Source of the DNA: Asterias amurensis
Lineage: Eukaryota; Echinodermata; Asteroidea; Forcipulatida; Asteriidae
Length of the DNA stretch: 64,000 nt
Assembly (NCBI RefSeq): GCF_032118995.1
Contig: NC_092650.1
Coordinates: 17,293,501 to 17,357,500 of the forward strand
Direction of reading: 5' to 3'
Shown: in pieces, positions 34,901 to 44,700 of the stretch
Position numbering within the stretch: the first letter of the stretch is position 1
Layout of the letters: each line of letters opens with the position of its first letter
Position numbers and translations under genes: made by a program
The notes under the pieces: generated by a model
Database searches by the model: none
Told to the model about the DNA's origin: nothing
The model's input: the letters and a program-made list of their open reading frames with translations, nothing else

Positions 34901-36660
34901 GAAGAGCCTCCCGCTAAGCTCCTTGATGACCTGTTCAAGAAGACCAAAGCAACACCCTGCATCTACTGGCTACCACTGACTGAAGAACAGGTTGATAAAC
35001 TAATTATTGTTTACAACAAATCAAATACAACAAAGGGTTGTATACATATTTTGTTGACTCTGATTTTGAAGCCAAAGAGTCTCAGAAAAGCAAACTTAAA
35101 GGGAAGGTACACTGTTGGTATTTGTCAAAGACCAGTGTGAACTCCATTGGTCAATTGGTCATCGGAGTTGGGAGAAAATGATGAAAGAAAAAACACCCTT
35201 GTTGGACGAATTTGTGTGCTTTCAGAAAGGAATAAAAGACTTCCAGCTAGAAGTCTTTTATTATTTAAGTGAGAAATCACCTCTTTCTCAAAAACTACGT
35301 TACTTCAGAGGGAGGCGTTTCCCACAATGCTTTATACTATCATCAGCTCTCCAATGCTTGTTACCAAGTCAGTTTTTAAGTTAATATTTGTTTTGAGTAA
35401 TTACCAAACGTGTACCTTCCCTTTAACCACTATATAAGGCAAGTGTCCATATAGAGAGAAGACAAGGAAGGAAGTTTGACGCTTATATGTCGGAGGAAAA
35501 CCCCAGAGAATTATTGTTTTGTCATTGAATTGGCTCTGAGATGGCAGCTCAATGATGTCAAAGCATAAAAGTCTGTCAGAAAGGAAGGAAGTTTGACGCT
35601 TATATGTCGGAGGAAAACCTCAGAGAATTATTGTTTTGTCATTGAATTGGCTCTTAGATTGCAGCTCAATGATGTCAATGCATAAAAGTCTGTCAGAAAG
35701 GAAGGAAGTTTGACGCTTATATGTCGGAGGAAAACCTCAGAGAATTATTGTTTTGTCATTGAATTGGCTCTTAGATTGCAGCTCAATGATGTCAATGCAT
35801 AAAAGTCTGTCAGAAAGGAAGGAAGTTTGACGCTTATATGTCGGAGGAAAACCTCAGAGAATTATTGTTTTGTCATTGAATTGGCTCTTAGATTGCAGCT
35901 CAATGATGTCAATGCATAAAAGTCTGTCAGAGCTGCCAACTCTAATACTGGTTCTGCAAAAAGTGCCTTGAAAATCAACTAATCTGTCCATGTTTTGATG
36001 CACAAATTTGACAATCCTGATTTATGGAAACTCTAATGTTGAATGTTATTATAAATATCGCCCTGCAAATACAAAAACTCCCCTGATTTGCAAAACTAAA
36101 TGGAGTTGTGCTCATCCAGAAGACGAAACAGAGTACACCGTCTGAATTGTTGAGCCCTCCGGTTCATCTCAGAGCCACCATCACTCAAAAGAGATTTAGT
36201 GTCACTGCAAAACTTTCTAATTCAATTAACCTTTGAAGTTTAGGATTTGTGTACTCAAAAAGTGCTCCACTTCAGAGGGAGCCGTTTCTCACAATGATAT
36301 ATACTACCAACCTCTCCCCATTACTCATTGCCAAGTAAGGTTTCATGCTATTAATTAATTTGAGTAATTACCAATAGTGTCCACTGCCTTTAATTTAAAT
36401 CTGTGGGCATTGTGTAAAAAGTACCCAGACCCTTTAAAGTCTCATCTATATTCATCGTGCTGTTGCTGCTCTTCTATTTCATACAATAGGTTGAAGTAAA
36501 AACCAAAGAATATGATCAACGTGAAAAGGATCGAGAGGAACGTCGACGAAAACTAGAGGAGGAGGACAAGCAGAGAGAGAAGGAAAAAGCCAGAGCGCCA
36601 GCGCGGGGTGCACGGCGTCGTAGCCGCTCCCGAAGCAGGAGTCGAGGACGAAGACGTTAG
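16981..36660 (+). CDS. ACIN1: Acinus, ASAP/exon-junction-complex splicing factor (16 coding exons)
   Basis: Coding exons: 16981-17127, 20593-20646, 21885-21975, 22361-23229, 23638-23775, 24173-24354, 24975-25158, 27635-27710, 28315-28463, 28989-29222, 31092-31338, 31803-32053, 32538-32645, 33608-33848, 34884-34990, 36490-36660; 3249 nt, 1082 residues. A SAP domain (about 16-49) is followed by NSFIKQYL (76-83), conserved in vertebrate acinus. A long Glu/Lys-rich disordered region fills exons 4-11, with RKRRWG at 604-609. The RRM-like domain (about 830-910) contains [17 protein letters not shown] and [12 protein letters not shown]. The RNPS1/SAP18-binding motif (about 998-1026) contains [10 protein letters not shown] and PCIYWLPLT, nearly identical to human. 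The protein ends in an Arg-rich charged segment and RSRSRSR. Acinus binds RNPS1 and SAP18 to form the nuclear ASAP complex, which joins the exon junction complex and affects splicing and apoptotic chromatin condensation. The start ATGGCGGAC opens the SAP exon. The donor after exon 15 (CAG|GTTGAT) is weak. Confidence 0.94.
17716..19763. mobile_element. Non-autonomous DNA transposon, hAT-like, 2048 bp
   Basis: Its ends CAGGGGTTGCCCTTAAC and GTTAAGGTCGAACCCTG are inverted repeats (14 of 17 match). It is flanked by direct ATCTA duplications at 17711-17715 and 19764-19768. The uninterrupted site survives at 62366-62497 (GTATCTAATTTACC). Subterminal regions repeat the motif GGACCAGTTGGC and GGTCCGCC in both orientations. 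A 5-bp duplication with CAGGG ends would fit some hAT lineages, but the family is tentative. I found no transposase. A further element lies inside it at 18351-18706. Confidence 0.75.
18351..18706. mobile_element. Innermost nested inverted-repeat element (family G)
   Basis: The ends CATTGGACCCTTTCGGTA and TACCGAAAGGGTCCAATG are inverted repeats, with ACAG/CTGT continuing inward. A partial copy near 16294-16442 shares the right half, including ACACTTTCGGTAAACAGTATT, the CACTTCGTGTG segment and the AAACCCACTCCTGTTTTCG segment. A more diverged piece may lie at 32325-32410. Confidence 0.7.
20178..20540. mobile_element. Family F element, eroded ends
   Basis: Shares the ATTTACATAAAACTTACACAG arm, the central TAACCAGTTACGG/CATAACTGGTTAA pair and the closing arm with 8788-9210. 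Ends 53 bases before acinus exon 2. Confidence 0.65.
20734..20925. mobile_element. Family B element, diverged
   Basis: Starts AATTTCATGAAGCTGTTAAGC and ends TTATGAAATTGGGCCC, in acinus intron 2. Confidence 0.65.
21465..21837 (+). mobile_element. Family A element
   Basis: Nearly complete; the right end is shortened to AATAGTGTCTTAA. Ends 47 bases before acinus exon 3. Confidence 0.85.
25205..25420 (-). mobile_element. LINE 3' tail, antisense
   Basis: Reverse complement of the tail at 55600-55875: CTTGTAATGCGCACATATCC and TGATCAAGGCGCAGTAA, with the TTATTATTAT end at 25205. Confidence 0.65.
25441..27634 (+). other. Acinus intron 7, remaining part
   Basis: Apart from the repeat at 26056-26300 I see nothing coding. 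Open frames at 26490-26690 and 26775-27083 end without a donor and show no family motif. The first exon-like signal is the acceptor at 27634. Confidence 0.5.
26056..26300. repeat. Degenerate tandem repeat, ~80-90 bp
   Basis: GGAGATATG recurs at 26056, 26145 and 26224. AATAACTTTGTTAGAACGTC and variants follow. It lies in the long acinus intron 7. Confidence 0.6.
28068..28253. mobile_element. Family C element
   Basis: AAGCCTGGTTCATACTTCCTGC to AGGAAGTATGAACCGAGCTTT, 62 bases before acinus exon 9. Confidence 0.8.
28524..28869 (-). mobile_element. Family A element
   Basis: Reverse copy starting about 60 bases after acinus exon 9, both outermost ends eroded. A scrap of family B sequence (CCCAATTTCATAGAGCTG) lies at its left edge. 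Confidence 0.8.
29536..30432. mobile_element. hAT-type non-autonomous transposon with 8-bp target duplication
   Basis: The inverted ends TAAGCTTGGGCGGT and ACCGCCCAAGCTTA-type right end (CCGCCCAAGCTTA) are flanked by a perfect 8-bp direct repeat CAACGGCC at 29528-29535 and 30433-30440. An 8-bp duplication and GGGCGGT-bearing ends are hallmarks of hAT elements. The interior has many copies of GGAACCGGG-like motifs in both orientations and a TACATGTA-rich stretch near 29850-29890, but no transposase frame. It lies in acinus intron 10, apparently within a larger repeat whose ends (ATTCATAAATAC near 29358 and GTTTATGAAT near 30645) are also inverted. Confidence 0.82.
30678..30797. repeat. Foldback repeat, ~50-bp arms
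   Basis: GGTTTTCAACAAGTGGTTTAA with GCCTGGTTCTTGATAATTT is followed by the inverse AAATTATCAAGAACCAGGCC and TTAAACCACTGGTTGAAAACC. The arms are near-perfect, with a short T-rich centre. Confidence 0.7.
33410..33535 (+). mobile_element. Possible LINE 3' tail
   Basis: GAAAATGTGCTTTATAGATGC followed by TTGTATTTATTATTATTG resembles the ends of RTE/L2-type LINEs. Similar tails lie near 15095-15175 and 58012-58045, and antisense near 7675-7740. Confidence 0.4.
33869..33960. mobile_element. Family C element, short
   Basis: A ~92 bp copy, from AAGCCTGGTTCATACTTCC to CAGGAAGTATTAACCGGGTT, starting 20 bases after acinus exon 14. Confidence 0.75.
34146..34385 (+). mobile_element. tRNA-derived SINE (type 2)
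   Basis: Same tail as 9755-10036 (TACATTCTGCTCTACCAG, CAGCCCCAGGAGTAGGTGG), with a short internal duplication of CTCCTAGT-GTTGATACCC. Confidence 0.68.
34427..34810 (+). mobile_element. Family A element
   Basis: Full-length copy in acinus intron 14; right end GGTGTCCAGTGTCTTTAA, 73 bases before exon 15. Confidence 0.85.
35095..35427 (-). mobile_element. Family A variant (A2)
   Basis: Ends TTAAAGGGAAGGTACAC and GTGTACCTTCCCTTTAA differ from the main family, but the centre (CAGAGGGAGGCGTTTCCCACAA) is clearly related. The element at 38287-38648 has the same end type. Confidence 0.75.
35464..35931. repeat. Tandem array, 117 bp x 4 exactly
   Basis: Units start at 35464, 35581, 35698 and 35815 and end at 35931. 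Each opens AAGGAAGGAAGTTTGACGC and contains AGAATTATTGTTTTGTCATT. Units 2-4 are identical or almost so; unit 1 differs at a handful of sites. Acinus intron 15. Confidence 0.92.
36258..36394 (-). mobile_element. Family A fragment
   Basis: Only the right ~137 bp remain, from CTTCAGAGGGAGCCGTTTCTC to AGTGTCCACTGCCTTTAA. It is followed by a family F end fragment (about 36399-36440). Confidence 0.75.
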
Positions 36661-37328
36661 GTGTCGTCTTCCCCAAAGCACACCCTGTGTAAGTAAGTAT
36701 GTACTAAGTGGTCTAGAAGTCACTTCTCTCACTTTAGTTTTTTGGATTATCCATGTCTTGTGAACCTAATTGCTGCTCATTTCAAAACTGCATCATTCAA
36801 ATATTTTAGATATCATGAAACTTTTTAGACCTTCATGAGTTACCCTTCTTTCTTTTTTTTTACTCCTGGCATTTATTTTGTTTGAGTGTGGGGTTTTGTG
36901 TAGTTTTTTGTGTGTTTTCATCCCATATTTGTTCTCTTCATGTTTAGAAAAATAGAAAAATCAATAAACATTTCAATACCCCCCAAAATTGTCATCTTAC
37001 TGTTTGTTTTTCTCTCTTAGTCTTTAAAACCACGCATCACAATTTGACGCAAAGGGTAGACTCCATCATTGTTAGATTCAAAAACAATTGAGATTCAGCC
37101 ATCTTTCTTTGCTAGTGCCTGCAGATGAAAACAGAATCCCTCAAACCTATGTGAATTATGTTTTCTATCATGTCTCCTTCAGGCATGTAACTCAACCCCC
37201 CCCCCCACCCCAACTCCTTTTTGTAGTGCTACTGCTATGCTGTATCCCCTCTTCTTTGCACTACCCTCTTTTCTTAGTGTTCCTTTCTTTGGGCATTATA
37301 AAAGTTGCATGTCTGTAGCAGAGTGTTC

Positions 37329-37522
37329 AGCCCGGTTCATACTTCCTGCACTTGCGAATGCGATACAAATGTTGACGTCACAAACTCGCAACGAAATTCG
37401 TACTGAGTTGAGTTGTGCTCAACTCTCTTGCCAATATCGCGGCGAAAGAGGAGTTGTGACGTCAAATTCATATCAAATTTGCATCACATTCGCATTCGCA
37501 GGAAGTATTAACCGGGCTTTAG
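37329..37522. mobile_element. Family C element, complete
   Basis: AGCCCGGTTCATACTTCCTGC to GCAGGAAGTATTAACCGGGCT; the best preserved copy. Confidence 0.85.
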
Positions 37523-38109
37523 CCTTTGAAAAGGTAAATAACTCTGCTGGAGTCAAATGACGGGCTGTCATCAATTTGTGAAAAAAAGAAATACAGTTGG
37601 ATTATGATGGGTTTGATGCTTTGTGTGTTTTTTTATGATTTACCTCTGTTGGCCTGGACTTTCATCCCTGCAGCTGGGAAGGTAAATTTACATTTTACAG
37701 AAGGGCATTTCTGGGGGAAAAAAAAAAAAAGTAAATACAGACTTTGTGAAGTGGGTACTATTAAGGTCGGTATCTGTGATACAGAGCCCATGTCCTCTAA
37801 AGACTGCCTTGAAAATCTTGACCCTTTTTTTTTGCTCCTCGTGTTTTGTTTTCTTTCTAGTCAGTGACTTTTAGACCACATAGTTCGGACGAGTGAACCA
37901 TTTTTTTTTTTTTTAGCTGTCATGGTTTGTATAGAAATGTTTTTTTGGGGGGTAATGGTAAAAAATTTAAAATAAAATGAGGTAATTGCTTTCAGATCTT
38001 GTTTTCCAAAATATTTTTGTCTTTTCAGTAGATTTAACTTTCTGTCCCATTTTAATAGATTTTTTTTTGCAACTAGGAAAAATATATTATTTGTGTTAAC
38101 CCATATACC

Positions 38110-38280
38110 AGTGTGTGTTAAGTACTGCATACTCGGTACTTTCCCCGAGTCAGGTGATAAAACTGACCAGTAAGACATCTTCTCTTGAATGCTGAAGACC
38201 GTGCGTTTAAATCCTGCCCAAGAAATATGCCTGCAGATTTTTTTTGTTACACAGGATTCGTGGAATGTCCCGAGTACATA
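38110..38280 (+). mobile_element. tRNA-derived SINE (type 1), diverged
   Basis: GCGTTTAAATCCTGCCCAAG head remnant, tail GCCTGCAGA and ACACAGGATTCGTGGAA. Confidence 0.5.
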
Positions 38281-38286
38281 GTTCAT

Positions 38287-38648
38287 AAAGGGAAGGTATA
38301 CGTTTAAAATTAATGGCAATAACTACTTACTTGGTAAGAAGTACTGCAACTTTTGAAAAGTAAACACATTGTGAGAACCATTTGACTTCCGAAGTTATTT
38401 GGTTATGGAAGAAGTTGTCAGTTTTTATTCCAAAAAATTGAATATGAGAAGCATATCTGTCAGTATTCCAGTTGCAGATTATTGTTCCTGCATGGAAATA
38501 ACCCTTTTCAGATTTTCAGTGATACTTCATATACGCCACCTTTTTTTTTTAAATGAAATTTTCAGGTTTTTTTTGGTGTATGTCTAAATTAATATAGTTT
38601 TAAAACAATTTAACATTTCTAAAAAACTTAAGATATACGCTCCCTTTT
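38287..38648. mobile_element. Family A2-like inverted-repeat element
   Basis: Starts AAAGGGAAGGTATACG and ends GATATACGCTCCCTTTT. The interior is weakly related to family A (CATTGTGAGAACC). Downstream of acinus. Confidence 0.6.
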
Positions 38649-38728
38649 ACACACACCAGTGTATGAGTAAACACAAATATTTTTCTGTAACTTGTTACAA
38701 TGGTTGGGCTGTCAGGTAAGGTGTACAT

Positions 38729-38957
38729 GGAAATTCGTAGTCTTGGTGCAAGACGTTTCTCGTTTCCCTTTCACGCACACCGCGGCCAATTCACCGACAG
38801 CGCGCGCACCGACTCACCTGACTTAGTCCACTCACTGCTCTCCAGGGCGGTGAGTGGACTAAGTCAGGTGAGTCGGTGCGCGCGCTGTCGGTGAATTGGC
38901 CGCGGTGTGCGCGTGAAAGGGAAACGAGAAACATCTTGCACCAAGACTAGGAAATCC
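38729..38957. repeat. Long GC-rich palindrome (~107-bp arms, 14-bp spacer)
   Basis: Arms 38729-38835 and 38850-38957 are near-perfect inverse copies, including CTTTCACGCACACCGCGGCC and CGCGCGCACCGACTCACC. The composition is rich in CG dinucleotides and unlike the AT-rich surroundings. The spacer is TGCTCTCCAGGGCG. Confidence 0.9.
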
Positions 38958-39889
38958 GCCGTGGTTGTCTTTATAGAAAATCAGTTGATGTTGTTAAAAG
39001 ACAGGAAGAAGCTTAGAATTGTGGCATTTGATATGGCCTGGATATTGAATGATCTGTGATGTTTTTGATATAGGGATAAATTATTTGTACTCCAGAAGAC
39101 TAGGTTGTTGTCATTTATACTTGCATAGTTAAATTTTTTCAATATTGGCTGTGTGCTTCACGAATTTGTGATTTAGAAATTTAATTTAATCTCAACTTAA
39201 AGTTTTGATAATCTGAGGGGCATGGTTAACTATACTGTCAGGGTTTTTTTCTTCACCTTTTAGGGTCGTCTAGTATTTGGGGTTTTACATTGATTTTTAT
39301 GTTTACAGTAAATTATTGTTTTTGAGAAATTCTAAAATTTTCGTCAGCTGTCGTAAGAAACCTTAGAAACAATTATGTAAATATCCATCAATTGGTGTAT
39401 TTTTTAGCTTGGAGAAATTCATTTTTATTTTTTAGAAGCGTATTGAAATAAAGAAAAATGAACTAGAGAATCAAATGAGTTCCAATTTTTATTTTAACTT
39501 CTCTTCATTTCGCAGTTCCCTCGGGTAAATTTGCAAAACTTTCAAAAAAGGGCAAGTTTGAGCAGCGATCTTCGACTTGTCAACCATTAGTCAATGTTCC
39601 ATGGTAACCTATGCATGCAATACATCCTGGGTACCAGGCAAAATAACCCAATGGCCGACAATAGTCAACTATAGTCTCTTGCTCGAACTTGCTCAATGTA
39701 TAGTTTGTTTGTTGAAGTCATAGGTTTGAGTTTTGCTCTCATTCGAACTGCCATCTATAGAAGACAGAAATAACTGTTATTAACCCCTCCAGAGACATTA
39801 GCAGTCCAAAAAACGGCTGAAAGTTCATCCTTGAAAGGGCAAGGCAATTTTCATTTTGCTTAGGGCATTTCCATTGGAAAGTCTGAAAA

Positions 39890-40111
39890 TTCTATGAGAA
39901 TTATACACATAAAAACTCCTTTGGTAAAAGGCACAACGACCGGAGAGCTGTTGATGGTATAAAACATTGTGAGAAACAGCTCCCTCTGATGTAACATTGT
40001 TTTTGAGAAAGAGGTAATTTTTCACTTGAATATTTCAATCAAATGAAAGACTTCAGGGCTGCAGCCTTTTTTAGGCATCTGAAAGCATCTAAGGTGTCCA
40101 GTGCCTTTAAG
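39890..40111 (+). mobile_element. Family A fragment
   Basis: Contains AACATTGTGAGAAACAGCTCC and the right end AAGGTGTCCAGTGCCTTTAA; the left part is unrecognisable. Confidence 0.65.
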
Positions 40112-40357
40112 ACGGTCAAAGGAAGTTTGGAACTTCAATAACTTCATTCAGAGTTAATACTTGTACTTGAAAATATTTGTCATTCTACTGTTCAACTTTT
40201 GTCTGTATTATCAGGAAATTTTGCTTTGTTTAATGAACTTGAGAAATAAAAATCTAGAAGAAAAAAAAGTGGGTATTGTTGTTTCCATTATTTGTCTTGT
40301 GTGTGTTTATTGCAATCCCTGCATACAACCCTTGATACTCATTATGGGATAGCTCCA

Positions 40358-40750
40358 TTTAAAGGCAGTGGACACTATTGGTAATTACTCAAAATAATAA
40401 TCAGCATAAAACCTCACTTGGTAACAAGTAATGGGGAGAGGTTGGTAGTATAAAACATTGTGAGAAACGGCTCCCTTCTGAAGTGACATAGTTTTCGAGA
40501 AAAGAGTATCTTTCCACGAATTTGATTTTGAGACCTCAAGTTTAGAATTTGAGGTCACAAAATCAAGCATCTGAAAGCACACAACTTCGTGTGGCAAGGG
40601 TGTTTTTTTTCTCATTCATAGTTATCTCGCAACTCCGACGACCAATTGAGCTCAAATTTTTACAGGCTTGTTATTTTATGCTTATGATGGGATACACCAA
40701 GTGAGAACACTGGTCTTTGACAATTACCAAAGGTGTACAGTGCCTTTAAA
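40358..40750 (+). mobile_element. Family A element, well preserved
   Basis: Both ends and all internal blocks are present. A good reference copy for the family in this window. Confidence 0.88.
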
Positions 40751-40863
40751 GAACCATGCCAGTCTAAAACATCATTTTCCTCTGCAGTGGCAACTCGCAA
40801 CTGTTATCTTCACGTTATCCCTTTTCCAAGCAGTGGACTTATAGTTGGATCTTGCACAAACCA

Positions 40864-41105
40864 GGGCCCAATTTCATAGAGCTACTAAGCACGAAAATTT
40901 GCTTAGCATGAAATTTCTTCCTTGATAACAACAGGATTACCAACCAAATTTCCATGTGATTTTCAGGACAAGCAAACAACAGCTGATTACTAGTAACAAG
41001 CAATATGCAACAAATAGAAATTTTGTTGGTAATCTTGTTTTTATCAAGAAAGAAATTGCATGCAAAGCAAATTTTTGTGCTTAGCAGCTCTATGAAATTG
41101 GGCCC
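40864..41105. mobile_element. Family B element, complete
   Basis: GGGCCCAATTTCATAGAGC to GCTCTATGAAATTGGGCCC, perfect at the ends. Reference copy for the family. Confidence 0.88.
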
Positions 41106-41330
41106 TTTATAGTAAGGCTGCTGACTTCAAACCCAATTAATTCATCATAAACACACCCACTACGTGATAAGGATGTACACTTTTTGTTGTCAAACTCAAA
41201 AGTTCTTTCAATGCAGCTTTCCTTTCAAAACTCAATAGTAAAACTGAGAACTGGGCTTGCTCTATGCTGAGACCTAAAAGTAAGCGACCGACCAAATACT
41301 CCTAAGTTGATAAGTATTTCTTGTGGCGGG

Positions 41331-41560
41331 CTGTCAGGTTGGCTCAGTGGTTTCTGTCCCTGCCTTTCACCTCTGTGGAACCCGGTTTGATATCTGGACT
41401 AGGGCCTTGCATGTGGATTGGGCTTTTCAGTCCCCGTCTGACTGCTAATGTAGGGGGTTTTCCTCATCCAGCTCCATGTCTAAAACTAGTTTTATTCCTC
41501 ATTGGGCGTGTCCTCTTTACAAAAAGTTGGTGTGAGGTTTCCATTACGATGCCTTGCCGA
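41331..41560 (+). mobile_element. SINE-like repeat (type 3)
   Basis: TGGCTCAGTGGTTTCTG (A-box-like), CCTTTCACC, then GCATGTGGATTGGGCTTTTC and CAGTCCCCGTCTGACT. The head and body match 48440-48705. Confidence 0.55.
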
Positions 41561-41739
41561 CTACATAATTCAAAATTAGAAGAAAATCACTGATTTCAAC
41601 TGCAAAATAAAATCCTATTCTCCAAAGTAAAACACCTATCTCCCCCCCCCCCGCACCATTCACCCCGCCCCATCCTATTTCACCACGAGTATTGCGCGTG
41701 CGCAAAGCATAATAGTACATTCTGCAGACGGTTTTGAAA

Positions 41740-44700
41740 ATGGCAGGGAAAAAGAAGCCGAAAATTCGCTCCAAAGGGAAGAGCAAAAAGCCAATGGTAA
41801 GAATATCTTAACTGTTGAATCACTCCAATATACCGTTTGCTATTAGTTAATTTAGATTAACAAATATGTCTTTGAAATTGGAGATAAACGGGATATTTTT
41901 GCTGTGTTTTATGCTCACGGTCCCACGGACGGTTCCACGAATGACTACTGCAGTGTGGGCACACATGACACAGTTCGCCCCATTATTAAACAATGCATGT
42001 TATGGGGCGTATTTTTATGTGATTGAGCTTTGACAAAGGCGTGTTTACTGTGTTGTATACGTTGCCATGCCACTTTGGCAGTTCAGATTTCGCCGTGTTT
42101 TATCTATTTCTTGACAAAATCATTGATCTATCTCACTTTGTTTACATGTAATGGCAATATATGGCGCATTCAGACAGCATTTTAAAGTTTTTTAAACTAA
42201 AGAGCTCGGGAATAGGATTTTTTTTGCAAGTTAAAATGTGGACAAAATATAATTTTGGGGTAAATTCAACAATTCAAATTTTTTAATAAATGGAATTCAG
42301 GTTCAGTATGCACTTTTAAGTTTTATTGGAAAACTTCACGTATCCTGCAACCACTTGTTTACTCATTTTTACTAAAGGAAATATCTCATTTGACTTATTT
42401 GATTTTGACTTTGAGTACATTCTATTTTAGTTTATAATAACGAATGAAGAAGAGAAACCTATAATACACATAGGCCCCCCTACCCTTTTTTATTAACTTT
42501 GTTGTTTGGTTTGTTGTGGTGGGATGGGCTGGGAATCCCTTGTTTGTACCTCGTAACTAAACATGGTTCTTGACCAGAATTATAAACCTGTGCAACGTGT
42601 AGTAGGCTGACTTTTTTTTCTTTCTTTTTTTCTTTTAAAAAAGTAAGTATCTTTCCACTTTGACATTTATAATTCATAAAATAATATTATAAACATAATA
42701 ATTTTAAACCAAACAAACCTCAACACAATTTTGTGCAAGGCTGCACAACGTTGTTAATTGTGAGAATAATTCTAACCCTCGATTACGACGATGGTGGAGC
42801 CGGCCAGTGGGAGCATGGAGGTAGGGAGGGTTACGATTATCGCAACAAGTATAAACTAAATTCATCAACTAGGGAACATTTCTTTGTGTGTCAATGCAAA
42901 ACCCTTTTTTTTTTGTAAATAAAACATTGCATAGCCCATTCGAAAACTGCACCGTTCACAAATTTCGTTATCTCTGTGCAGACTTGTTTTGTCTGGTATC
43001 TACGTATTTAAGTGAGTAGGCCTACTGCGTTTTGACAATTTTAAATGCGAGCAGAACATCAAAGCTATTTTAAGGTTCATCAATGATCAGTGATTGAATA
43101 TGGTTACTGAAAGCTTGGGGCATCGTTCATGTATTGAATTTTATATCTTTTGTTTTTAGGCCCATATAGGGTCGGCTCTCTTCCCTCGAGCAATGTTTGC
43201 TGCAGTTCCCCGTTCCCCTGAGCCACCGGAAGATGTACCTGAAGAGCGTCCTCTATCTGCCCTCTCTTCCGCCCTCCTAAATGCCTCCTTGTTAGGGCGT
43301 GTCATTGCCACGCCCCCTGATAATAACACCTTGAAGAGCACAGGAGAACTCGGCGCTTCGAGAACGCAAGAAGGGAATGTTAGCATGGAGAACAGCATGG
43401 CTAGGAGCAGTATGTATGATTATTACGACAGCGAAGAGGAAGAAGGGGAAGACATGGATCAGGGTTATGAAGATCCTGGGTAAGTGTAAGGCATGTTATG
43501 GGTGTAGCAATTGAAAATGCATATATGAAATGGGTACATCCAGTAGGTTTATTTGGGTGCCGGAGGGGAAGGGAGGGGCTAGGAGCAGTATGTATGATTA
43601 TTAAGACAGCGAAGAAGAAGGTGAAGACATGGATCAGGGTTATGAAGATCCTGGGTAAGTGTAAGGCATGTTATGGGTGTAGCAATTGAAAATGCATATA
43701 TGAAATGGGTACATCCAGTAGGTTAATTTGGGTGCCAGAGAGGAAGGGAGGGGCTAGGAGTAGTATTGATTATTACGACAGCAAAGAAGAAGAAGAAGGG
43801 GAAGACATGGATCAGGGTTATGAAGATCCTGGGTAAGTGTAAGGTGTGTTATGGGTGTAGCAATTGAAAATGCATATGAAATGGGTACATCCAGTAGGTT
43901 TATTTGGGTGCCGGAGGGGAAGGGAGGGGCTAGGAGCAGTATGTATGATTATTACGACAGCGAAGAAGAAGAAGAAGGAGAAGACATGGATCAGGGATAT
44001 GAAGATGCTTGTCTTAGGCGAGTGAGGGGTCAAAGACGCGGAAACTGCATAAAAGTTGCTAAAATGCATTATCGGCAAGGTATTTTACTTTCTGCTTAAT
44101 TTAAAAAACTTGTCAGGAATGTAGTACGTTGTTATATCAGGAATGTAGTACGTTGTTATATCAAGCAGTTATATCAAGGAAATTTCATAGATTATCGAGG
44201 AAGACATTCAGTTCCCATAAAAAGTGGAAATGAAAACGATTTTCTCGTGTCTTTGTGCACAAAACTAGGCACAAAGACACCCCAGCAGTGGCCTGCAGTG
44301 CATGGCGGTGCCCAGCACTTGCGCGCCTGGATCGATCTATATAGTGTTTATGTTAAACTATGCATTGACATATTCGTATCCGTAGCCTTATGAAACCTCT
44401 TTAAAGATTATTATCCTTACCTTTTTTTTTCCCGAATGAATTTTGTCCAATGAAATAGTCACTGTCATTTTTCTCACTGTCAGGTATTCCAGTATCCCAC
44501 TTAATATCCATCAGAAGCGTAACACCATCAGTAGTCGAGCCAAGCTGGCCACACCCAGCCACTCGGACTCCATGCACAGCAGCGACGATGATGATGAAGA
44601 AGATGGAGAAGAAAGTGCCCCACCCTCTGAGAGACGTAAAGAGCAGATGGATTCGTCTTCCCAGCAGAGGTTTTATCACACTCTGGAGAAGGGGGAGGCG

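Larger units (their letters stand above)
36661..41739 (+). other. Acinus 3' region and intergenic spacer
   Basis: No supported coding sequence. Candidate poly(A) signals are AATAAA at 36963-36968 and 39447-39452, the latter within AT-rich sequence and followed by AACTAGAG. GTAAGTATG near 36692 resembles a splice donor, so an alternative 3' exon is possible. The stretch contains a family C element (37329-37522), a SINE (about 38110-38280), a variant family A element (38287-38648), the long palindrome (38729-38957), a family A fragment (39890-40111), a full family A copy (40358-40750), a family B copy (40864-41105) and a SINE (41331-41560). The CEP89 promoter should lie in the last few hundred bases; I see no clear TATA box. 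Confidence 0.5.

Noticed and set aside
35464-35931. CRISPR-like array
   Set aside because: Whole 117-bp units repeat without variable spacers, and the DNA is an animal intron.
43498-44099. Open frames in the CEP89 intron 2 array as real extra exons
   Set aside because: The copies lack acceptors, and exon 2 joins exon 3 in frame without them.
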